Below, one piece after another: positions 1-5,378 of a DNA stretch of 7,274 nucleotides (the first letter of the stretch is position 1; each line of letters starts with the position of its first letter). The position numbers and the translations under genes are program-made. The notes under the pieces were generated by a model that worked only from the letters and a program-made list of their open reading frames with translations, searched no databases and was not told the origin of the DNA. The DNA is from Nitrospiraceae bacterium (GTDB lineage: Bacteria > Nitrospirota > Thermodesulfovibrionia > UBA6902): NCBI GenBank assembly GCA_020354155.1, contig CP070644.1, positions 1,628,201 through 1,635,474 of the forward strand. The letters are read 5' to 3'.

Positions 1-142
1 TATTCACTTTTTCCGTAAGACCGGCAAAGGCGGCCGTCTTCAGATCAATTTTTACATCAGCGGAAACGTGCATTCCACTAAATAGAATCGCTAGAGCGAT
101 AATGATTGTCGTCAAGTTTATCCTTTTGCTAATTGGTCCCAT
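1..142 (-). CDS. exported protein, 5' end only (signal peptide; function unknown)
   Basis: Reading leftwards from an ATG whose A is at 142, the frame stays open to the window edge, giving 47 codons of an incomplete gene. The product starts MGPISKRINLTTIIIALAIL and runs on to FSGMHVSADVKID. That is a textbook Sec signal peptide: a short basic n-region (K6, R7), a hydrophobic core at about residues 9-22, and a likely signal peptidase I site after VSA (residue 28). The mature part begins DVKIDLKTAAFAGL and is too short to assign. The start is well fixed, because an AGGGGAGG Shine-Dalgarno lies six bases upstream. The gene points away from murQ, so it is probably a separate unit unrelated to recycling. 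It was missed by simple ORF calling because it is cut by the window edge. A periplasmic or outer-membrane protein is the safest description. Confidence 0.8.
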   Translation of the reverse strand, partial: MGPISKRINLTTIIIALAILFSGMHVSADVKIDLKTAAFAGLTEKVN

Positions 143-148
143 TTTTTG

Positions 149-156
149 CCTCCCCT
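149..156 (-). promoter_or_regulatory. strong Shine-Dalgarno of the exported-protein gene
   Basis: On the minus strand AGGGGAGG is followed by CAAAAA and then ATG, so the spacing is six bases. It is the best ribosome binding site in the window. It fixes the start of the left partial gene and contrasts with the recycling genes, which lack one. Confidence 0.8.
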
Positions 157-196
157 TCCCTTTATAAAAAGCAGTTGGTTAGTGAAATCATAAACA

Positions 197-202
197 ATTA
201 TA
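197..202 (-). promoter_or_regulatory. candidate -10 box (TATAAT) for the exported-protein gene
   Basis: A perfect TATAAT on the minus strand would start transcription near 190, giving a leader of about 48 bases that contains the strong SD. I found no good -35 hexamer at 16-18 bp. The stretch is AT-rich, so a chance match is possible. A competing TATAAA lies at 161-166, immediately upstream of the SD. The box overlaps a perfect short palindrome, ATATGTTCATAT at 200-211, which could be an operator. Confidence 0.35.
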
Positions 203-444
203 TGTTCATATGTCACGAGAAAAATCACACAGTATAAGTGAACTTAATACTTTTATTTAGGATAGCAAAAACGTTGCCAGAATATATTTTCTTTAAATAC
301 AAAGAGTTTCGTGCTCAACGTGTAAACATTGTATGCAAAATATGGCAAGTTGCGTGTCATTATGGCAGGCAACGGGGGATGCATTCTGCTTATTGAAAGC
401 TTTTCCTGTTACAGTGAAAGGAACATTAGCCTTTTCTATTGATA

Positions 445-453
445 TGGTACTAT
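445..453 (+). promoter_or_regulatory. extended -10 promoter of murQ, predicted leaderless start
   Basis: TGGTACTAT contains the TGn extension and a -10 hexamer TACTAT (448-453). Six bases separate the hexamer from the ATG at 460, so a standard start site falls on the A of the ATG. The -35 is poor (TTAGCC at 426-431 with a 16-bp spacer), as is common with extended -10 promoters. No SD is visible before the ATG. The same TGGTA..ATAG.C string precedes nagA. Confidence 0.55.
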
Positions 454-459
454 AGTCAA

Positions 460-1329
460 ATGTCAACTGAAGATATCCATAAACGATCAGAAAATATTGA
501 CACCATGTCAACATCAGAAATGATAAATTTGATGCACGATGAAGACATGATTGTTGTACGGGCAGTGCAGAATGCCAGACAGTCTATTTATGATGCCGTT
601 GACGATGCTGTCAGCAGTTTGAAGCAGGGAGGCAGACTGTTCTATATCGGCGCCGGAACAAGCGGGCGGCTGGGCGTCCTCGATGCCTCTGAAATGAGAC
701 CAACCTTTGGTGATGCATCAAGCATACGGGCAATTATGGCAGGTGGAGCAGGGGCGATTACCAATCCTGTAGAAGGTGCAGAAGATGACAGAGAAACCGG
801 AAGCAGTGCCGTTGCAGATGCAGGCAGGAAAGATATGATCCTGGGAATCTCTGCCAGCGGCAAAACTCCCTTTGTGCTGTCCGCTCTTCAGGCTGGGAAA
901 GATCAGGGTGCCAGGTGTTGGCTCTTGAGCTGTAATGAGGTAGGATATGATTTTCTTGACGGCATCATTAATGTCAATGTGGGCCCGGAACTGGTTGCAG
1001 GTTCTACGCGATTGAAGTCAGGAACGGCAACAAAGATGGTCCTGAACATGATATCAACTGCAACGATGATCCAGATGGGTCATGTCTATAAAGGATATAT
1101 GATCGATGTTGTGCCCTCCAGTGCAAAGCTTATCAAAAGGGCAGAATCTATCATCTCTGCAATAACGGGCTGCGGTCCTGAAGAGGCCGCCCTTCTGCTG
1201 AAAAAAGCAGACAACCGTCCAAAGACAGCAGTCCTCATGTATAAGAAAGACCTGAGTCTGGATCAGGCCGATCAGTTATTAAAAAAGTCTGACGGCTCAT
1301 TGAGACGGGCACTGGGTGACGTTGATTAA
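460..1329 (+). CDS. murQ: N-acetylmuramic acid 6-phosphate etherase (MurQ)
   Basis: MurQ cleaves the lactyl ether of MurNAc-6-phosphate in the cytoplasm, giving GlcNAc-6-phosphate and D-lactate. The 289-residue product (family about 300) has the whole SIS-type fold: the ENIDTMST start motif (11-18), GRLFYIGAGTSGRLGVLDASE (58-78), PVEGAEDD (103-110), GISASGKTP, and GSTRLKSGTATKMVLNM. E78 and E108 align with E83 and E114, the proposed catalytic residues of E. coli MurQ. The usual CPPT after the first glutamate is MRPT here. I chose the ATG at 460. The frame is open back to a TTG at 439, but those seven codons overlap the predicted -10 box and add nothing conserved. There is no SD. The end overlaps anmK by 14 bp, so the two genes are surely co-transcribed and translationally coupled. 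Confidence 0.96.
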   Translation: MSTEDIHKRSENIDTMSTSEMINLMHDEDMIVVRAVQNARQSIYDAVDDAVSSLKQGGRLFYIGAGTSGRLGVLDASEMRPTFGDASSIRAIMAGGAGAITNPVEGAEDDRETGSSAVADAGRKDMILGISASGKTPFVLSALQAGKDQGARCWLLSCNEVGYDFLDGIINVNVGPELVAGSTRLKSGTATKMVLNMISTATMIQMGHVYKGYMIDVVPSSAKLIKRAESIISAITGCGPEEAALLLKKADNRPKTAVLMYKKDLSLDQADQLLKKSDGSLRRALGDVD

Positions 1330-2476
1330 AGAACAGAACACAAAAAAGCCCGCAAGGATTATCGGCATCATGTCCGGCACATCTCATGACGGAGCAGACT
1401 TTGTCCTTGCTGAAACAGGATTCATAAAGAATTCCTCCAACCCTTTCCAGGCAAAACTTCTCGCCCATCTGCATCAGCCATACGGCACATCAATGAAAGA
1501 GCAGATTCGCCGGTCTTTTTTTGGAGACGCGGAGCTCATCTGCGGATTAAATTTTGCACTGGGTGAATTTTATGCCAGAGGAGTTATCAAACTTTTGCAG
1601 AGAACGGGAATCCCTTATAAAACTATTGACGCCATTGCCTCTCACGGACAGACCATTTATCACGTACCTCCTGGTAACAAAAAGAGGGGATCAACGCTCC
1701 AGATAGGAGAAGCGTCAGTTATTGCTGAACGAACAGGTATTGCAACAATATCAGATTTCAGAACCCGCGATATGGCAGCAGGCGGACAGGGAGCACCCCT
1801 TGTGCCGATTACCGATTATCTGCTTTTCAACAAAAAAGGAGTTGCAAGAGCAATAGTGAACATCGGGGGCATGGCCAATGTGACTATTATACAGGGGAAA
1901 CAGGAAGACACTATTGCTTTTGACATGGGCCCCGGCAATGCTCTCATTGATGAGGCCATGCGGATAGTGAGCGGATACATAAAAATCTATGACAGAAACG
2001 GGGCCTTTGCCAGGTCAGGAAAATGTCACAGACACCTGCTCAAGAAACTCTCATCTCACCCCTACTTAAAAAAACGTCCTCCAAAGTCAACAGGAAGGGA
2101 AACCTTCGGGGAAGCAATGGTGCGGCACATTTTCAGCACCTACCGAAAAGCACCACATGAAGATATTGTTGCTACACTTACCCATTTCACGTCAGCAAGT
2201 ATCCATAGAGCGATAATTCCCTACAGACCTGATGAAGTGATTCTTTCAGGAGGAGGAACAAAGAACAGCTTTCTTACGAGCCTGATCCATGATCGATTTC
2301 AGGAAAGCAGCATTCCTGTTCATACTATCTCAGAATACGGGATACCTTCAGAGGCCAAGGAGGCGTTGAGCTTTGCCATTCTCGGGTATCTTACCCTAAA
2401 GGGCATGCCGGGAAACATTCCATCCGCCACCGGAGCAGAGAGGGCCGTTGTATTAGGAAAAATTACCCTGCCCTGA
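1316..2476 (+). CDS. anmK: anhydro-N-acetylmuramic acid kinase (AnmK)
   Basis: AnmK opens the 1,6-anhydro ring of anhydroMurNAc and phosphorylates it with ATP, producing MurNAc-6-phosphate for MurQ. The 386-residue product (E. coli 369) shows the family motifs in order: GIMSGTSHDGAD (17-28, phosphate loop), SHGQT (109-113), DFRTRDMAAGGQGAPLVP (147-164), NIGGMANV (182-189), FDMGPGN (202-208), PKSTGRE (256-262), SGGGTKN (311-317), EYGIP (340-344) and PGNIPSATGA (365-374). D203 matches the catalytic base D182 of the Pseudomonas enzyme. The loop is normally SGTSLDG; here L is H. The start is GTG at 1316, inside murQ; an in-frame TTG at 1322 is an alternative. Both leave about ten or more residues before the first conserved strand. 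No clear SD is present, so translation probably depends on murQ. The gene ends 12 bp before the convergent nagA stop. Confidence 0.96.
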   Translation: MTLIKEQNTKKPARIIGIMSGTSHDGADFVLAETGFIKNSSNPFQAKLLAHLHQPYGTSMKEQIRRSFFGDAELICGLNFALGEFYARGVIKLLQRTGIPYKTIDAIASHGQTIYHVPPGNKKRGSTLQIGEASVIAERTGIATISDFRTRDMAAGGQGAPLVPITDYLLFNKKGVARAIVNIGGMANVTIIQGKQEDTIAFDMGPGNALIDEAMRIVSGYIKIYDRNGAFARSGKCHRHLLKKLSSHPYLKKRPPKSTGRETFGEAMVRHIFSTYRKAPHEDIVATLTHFTSASIHRAIIPYRPDEVILSGGGTKNSFLTSLIHDRFQESSIPVHTISEYGIPSEAKEALSFAILGYLTLKGMPGNIPSATGAERAVVLGKITLP

Positions 2477-2488
2477 ACTGTAGCAGGT

Positions 2489-3352
2489 TCAACCTCGATA
2501 ATTCAGGTATCGTCCCGGATTTTCTGATACCGTTCTGTTGACAATTTCCTGATCAATGCCGAGTTCAATCAGTCTCCTGGAAGATTCACGGATCGTCATT
2601 GAACCTCCCAGAAGGGTGTCATTCTTATTTGTGATTCCCGCAGTACTCCCCTCGGTCTTTGCTGCCCTGACCGTGTCTGATACAATGATGATCCGTTCAG
2701 GATTTTTCACCCTGAAAATCATTTCTACAATATGTTGATCCAGATGGAAAGGATCGGCAATGACCTCAATATACACATCCTGATGCATCAGCCCAAAACC
2801 AGCAAGCCCCGGTTCCCTGTGATGAATGCCCCTCATTGCATTGAAGAGGTGGGTAATACCCCGGGCACCGGCATGGTATCCGGCTTCAGCCTCTGTATAT
2901 GTTGCTTCAGAGTGACCCATGCTGGCCATAATCCCCATATCAGAGAGTAGTGTTATCAGCTTTGAAGCTCCCTCAAGTTCCGGAGCTATGGTTATTATCC
3001 TGACTGAATCTTCATAGCCGTCGATAAGTGATTTCAGGAAGCGCTCATCAGGTCTCAGGAATGATGGGGCAGCCAGTGCGCCGCATTTTTCGGGATTCAG
3101 AAAAGGGCCTTCAAGATGCATCCCAGCGATATGTGCTGACCTGTCTGTGCTGTTCCCCTGATCTTCCATTGCCAGCTTTACTGCCGCCATGTGTTTCCGC
3201 ATGGTTTGTATGTCAGATGAATAGATCGTGGGGATTATTTCAGACACTCCGTGGCTTCCATGGATTGCGGCTATTTTCAGGATATCTTCTTTTGAGGTAG
3301 TAACCGTATCATGACCGCCAATGCCGTGGGTATGAATGTCAATCAGTTTCAT
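2489..3352 (-). CDS. nagA: short N-acetylglucosamine-6-phosphate deacetylase (NagA-type amidohydrolase)
   Basis: NagA removes acetate from GlcNAc-6-phosphate to give GlcN-6-phosphate, the last step before amino-sugar reuse. The residues expected for metal and substrate binding are visible: HTH (H7, H9), HLEGPF (E81), MGHSEAT (H147), THLFNAM (H168), REPGLAG (R179), IADPFH (H203) and VSDT (D226, the catalytic acid/base position, usually VTDA). LLGGSMTI (247-254) matches the late family motif. At 287 residues it is about 95 shorter than E. coli NagA. It begins directly at the first barrel strand and stops just after the last helix, so the small beta-sandwich domain built from both termini is missing. 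Both ends look natural, with no frameshift. The ATG at 3352 has no SD but has a well-placed extended -10. The changes ADGFH to ADPFH and VTDA to VSDT leave some doubt about exact substrate, but the neighbours support GlcNAc-6-phosphate. Confidence 0.88.
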   Translation of the reverse strand: MKLIDIHTHGIGGHDTVTTSKEDILKIAAIHGSHGVSEIIPTIYSSDIQTMRKHMAAVKLAMEDQGNSTDRSAHIAGMHLEGPFLNPEKCGALAAPSFLRPDERFLKSLIDGYEDSVRIITIAPELEGASKLITLLSDMGIMASMGHSEATYTEAEAGYHAGARGITHLFNAMRGIHHREPGLAGFGLMHQDVYIEVIADPFHLDQHIVEMIFRVKNPERIIIVSDTVRAAKTEGSTAGITNKNDTLLGGSMTIRESSRRLIELGIDQEIVNRTVSENPGRYLNYRG

Positions 3353-3358
3353 AGGGCT

Positions 3359-3367
3359 ATCATACCA
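3359..3367 (-). promoter_or_regulatory. extended -10 promoter of nagA, predicted leaderless start
   Basis: On the minus strand TGGTATGAT gives a TGn extension plus TATGAT (5 of 6 matches to TATAAT), then AGCCCT and the ATG. A standard start therefore falls on the A of the start codon. A weak -35, TTAAAG, lies at 3382-3387 with a 17-bp spacer. No SD can fit on such a transcript. Confidence 0.6.
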
Positions 3368-3375
3368 CAGGGGAT

Positions 3376-3399
3376 AATTGCCTTTAAAATGTTACAATT
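3376..3399. repeat. inverted repeat AATTG-N14-CAATT between the nagA and amidase promoters
   Basis: AATTG at 3376-3380 is mirrored by CAATT at 3395-3399. The right arm belongs to an 8-bp perfect palindrome, ACAATTGT (3394-3401), that overlaps the amidase -10. The element sits between two divergent -10 boxes only 28 bp apart, a position where one regulator could control both genes. The arms are short, so chance is a real possibility. Confidence 0.3.
3390..3398 (+). promoter_or_regulatory. extended -10 promoter of the amidase-ampG unit
   Basis: TGTTACAAT supplies a TGn extension and TACAAT at 3393-3398 (5 of 6 matches). Transcription would start near 3405 and leave a leader of about six bases, GAGATT, before the ATG at 3411. 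No good -35 is present. GGAG at 3404-3407 is only three bases from the ATG and would be at the very 5' end, so it can hardly act as a normal SD. Confidence 0.45.
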
Positions 3400-3410
3400 G
3401 TTCGGAGATT

Positions 3411-4139
3411 ATGGAAGAGCTTATAAAGTTAGGCACCTGGTCTGAGGAAAAGTTAGACAGGATTCTCAGGGAGACATGGAGACTTTCTGATCCCTCTAAT
3501 AAAATAGCATTCTTATCAAAAGAATTTCTTGAGACTCCTTACAATGCATCAACATTGATCGGAAATGGAGAGACATCCGAAGTATTTGTCATAAACCTTG
3601 AGCACGTTGATTGTTTTACCTATCTCGATTATGTAGAAGCCATGCGGCTGTCCCAATCGTACAATGAGTTTGTGGCAAACGTGCGAAGAATCAGGTACCG
3701 GGCCGGAAGAGTCAGCTACCCCGGCCGGAATCACTTTTTCACAGACTGGATAGATGGCAATAAAAAAAATGTGAGAGATATTACCGGGGAAGCCGGATCA
3801 GGAAAAAGCAGAAAGATTACCAAGACATTAAATGACAAAGGCAATGGCACTTACTACCTGTCCGCAGTGCCCTGCAGACAACGGGTGATAAGATACGTTC
3901 CTGCTGACCTGGCTGATGAGTCTGTAATGACCAATCTGCAAACAGGTGATTACATCGGTATCTACTCCGGCAAAAAAGGCCTTGATGTATCGCATGTCGG
4001 TATTTTCATCAGAGACGAAAAGAGATGTGCAGTACTGCGACATGCCTCAAGCAGGCATATGAAAGTCATGGATGAGGATTTCAGCGAATATATACAGGAC
4101 ACACCGGGGATCTTAATCTTCAGGGCAGAGCCCTCATAA
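3411..4139 (+). CDS. DUF1460 (NlpC/P60-like) N-acetylmuramoyl-L-alanine amidase, probably cytoplasmic
   Basis: The 242-residue product fits the DUF1460 family: FLETPYNASTLIGNGETSE (39-57), VDCFTYLDYVEAM (66-78), VRRIRYRAGRVSYPGRNHFFTDW (91-113) and VSHVGIFI (193-200). C68 is the expected nucleophile and H195 the expected histidine; H211 in LRHASS may contribute. A Bacteroides member was described, as I recall, as a specific amidase that strips the stem peptide from anhydro-muropeptides. Here the protein has no signal peptide and lies directly before ampG, so I infer that it does the cytoplasmic AmpD job. The start is uncertain. The frame is open to a TTG at 3378 preceded by AGGGGA, which would add 11 residues. 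I prefer the ATG because the extra codons overlap the promoter. The stop codon abuts the ampG ATG. A GEAGSGKS string (126-133) mimics a P-loop but is not in an ATPase fold. Confidence 0.85.
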   Translation: MEELIKLGTWSEEKLDRILRETWRLSDPSNKIAFLSKEFLETPYNASTLIGNGETSEVFVINLEHVDCFTYLDYVEAMRLSQSYNEFVANVRRIRYRAGRVSYPGRNHFFTDWIDGNKKNVRDITGEAGSGKSRKITKTLNDKGNGTYYLSAVPCRQRVIRYVPADLADESVMTNLQTGDYIGIYSGKKGLDVSHVGIFIRDEKRCAVLRHASSRHMKVMDEDFSEYIQDTPGILIFRAEPS

Positions 4140-5378
4140 ATGCCGGCATCACTGCTTAAATCAATTCTAAGCCGCAGAATGCTCGTCTCCTTTGTCATGG
4201 GCTTTGCCAGTGGCCTTCCCCTGCTTTTGACTATAACAGTGCTCCAGGCGTGGATGCAGGAGGAAGGCGTTGATCTCACGGTAATAGGACTCTTTGCCCT
4301 CGTGGGACTTCCCTACACGGTGAAGTTCCTGTGGGCTCCCTTCCTTGATCGCTTTACCCTCCCCTTTCTTGGCCGGAGAAAAGGCTGGCTGCTGATTGCC
4401 CAGTTGGCTCTTGTCCTTGCAACCGCCCTTCTTGGTCTCACAAAGCCGGGGCAGAGCCCATGGATGGTGGCCTGCGCTGCCTTTCTGGTAACGTTTTTCA
4501 GTGCATCTCAGGATATTGTCATCGATGCCTATAGAAGAGAGGATCTTGAGGACAGGGAACTCGGGCTGGGTTCCTCTCTTTATGTAAACGGTTATCGTGT
4601 AGGCATGTTGCTGGCATCGGGCGGCGGTCTTATCATGGCTGACCATATGTCTTTCACCATGGTCTATTTCATTATGGCAGCATGCATGCTGCCAGGAATC
4701 ATAACAACCGTCCTGACCCCCGAACCGGAAACACCGAAGGGAACACCTTCGAATATGAAAGAGGCCGTGATAAGTCCCCTCGTTGAATACTTCTCGCGAG
4801 AGGGAGCTATCTGGATACTTGCTTTCATCCTTCTCTATAAGGTTGGTGATACAATGGCAAGCGCCATGACAACGCCCTTTTATCTGGATATAGGTTTTTC
4901 AAAGAGTGAGATCGGTGCCGTCGTCAAACTCTTCGGGTTCTGGGCGACTATCATAGGCGGTCTCATAGGCGGGGTGATCATGCTGCGCATGGGGATTAAC
5001 CGTGCGCTCTGGATCTTTGGTGTTCTTCAGGGGATCTCGACAGCCGGGTTCTCGCTGCTGGCAAAGATAGGTCACAGCATCCCTGCTCTTGCCGGAGTTA
5101 TCGCTTTTGAAAATCTCAGCGGGGGCATGGGCACTGCCGCCTATGTAGCCTTCATGGCAAGTATTACCAATAAAAAATTTACCGCAACCCAGTATGCTCT
5201 CTTAAGCAGTCTGATGGGAATACCCCGTGTCCTGGCTTCTGCACCAACAGGTTACCTGGCAAAAAATATGGGCTGGTTCAGTTTCTTCATGGCCTGCGCC
5301 TTGATAGCTATCCCCGGGATGCTGCTTTTGCTCAGGTTTGCTCCCTGGAATTCAGGAGAGGTCAAGGCTGACCGGTAG
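4140..5378 (+). CDS. ampG: AmpG muropeptide permease (major facilitator superfamily, 12 TM)
   Basis: AmpG is the inner-membrane importer of GlcNAc-anhydroMurNAc and its peptides, driven by the proton gradient. The 412-residue product carries the hallmark AmpG sequences: MGFASGLPLLLT (20-31), LQAWM (35-39), VKFLWAPFLDRF (61-72), FLGRRKGWL (76-84), SASQDIVIDAYR (121-132), GYRVGMLLASGG (151-162), LLYKVGDTMA (231-240), FENLSGGMGTAAYVA (323-337) and FTATQYALLSS (347-357). I count about 12 hydrophobic segments, with the central loop near 193-222. E. coli AmpG (491 residues) has two more C-terminal helices, which are missing here; ending after a charged tail (NSGEVKADR) looks natural. The ATG directly follows the amidase TAA and has no good SD, so translation is probably coupled. 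The last 27 bp overlap the end of the convergent nagZ. Confidence 0.95.
   Translation: MPASLLKSILSRRMLVSFVMGFASGLPLLLTITVLQAWMQEEGVDLTVIGLFALVGLPYTVKFLWAPFLDRFTLPFLGRRKGWLLIAQLALVLATALLGLTKPGQSPWMVACAAFLVTFFSASQDIVIDAYRREDLEDRELGLGSSLYVNGYRVGMLLASGGGLIMADHMSFTMVYFIMAACMLPGIITTVLTPEPETPKGTPSNMKEAVISPLVEYFSREGAIWILAFILLYKVGDTMASAMTTPFYLDIGFSKSEIGAVVKLFGFWATIIGGLIGGVIMLRMGINRALWIFGVLQGISTAGFSLLAKIGHSIPALAGVIAFENLSGGMGTAAYVAFMASITNKKFTATQYALLSSLMGIPRVLASAPTGYLAKNMGWFSFFMACALIAIPGMLLLLRFAPWNSGEVKADR

Larger units (their letters stand above)
143..459. other. intergenic region between the exported-protein gene and murQ
   Basis: This 317-bp stretch lies between divergent genes and has no convincing coding region, tRNA or known riboswitch that I can recognise. 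It is AT-rich on the left, around 160-300. Visible elements are the minus-strand TATAAT at 197-202, the palindrome ATATGTTCATAT at 200-211, a direct repeat of TATGGCA at 341-347 and 361-367 (exactly 20 bp apart), the inverted pair GTTGC/GCAAC at 349-353 and 369-373, and the murQ extended -10 at its right end. The unexplained 250 bp upstream of murQ is long for such a compact cluster and may hold regulator sites. Confidence 0.6.

Noticed and set aside
415..437. Hairpin GAAAGG / CCTTTTC before murQ
   Set aside because: The stem is five or six weak pairs with a bulge and no T-run; it does not support a terminator or attenuator call.
230..440. Possible riboswitch or small RNA upstream of murQ
   Set aside because: I found no recognisable conserved core (for example of c-di-GMP or glmS classes), and the promoter prediction places murQ transcription start at the ATG, leaving no leader to hold one.
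439..459. Longer MurQ start at TTG 439
   Set aside because: The added seven codons cover the predicted -10 box, match nothing conserved, and the AAAGGA upstream is about 16 bases away, too far for a ribosome site.
293..514. 73-codon minus-strand frame across the murQ promoter and start
   Set aside because: It overlaps the murQ N-terminus, has no SD and no recognisable sequence features.
3786..3809. Walker A-like GEAGSGKS in the DUF1460 protein
   Set aside because: It fits GxxxxGKS by letter but lies in a loop of an NlpC/P60-type fold, with no strand-loop-helix context and no Walker B.
4167..4646. 159-codon open frame on the minus strand inside ampG
   Set aside because: It lies opposite a strongly conserved ampG region, has no family resemblance, and its composition is what the antisense of membrane-protein codons gives.
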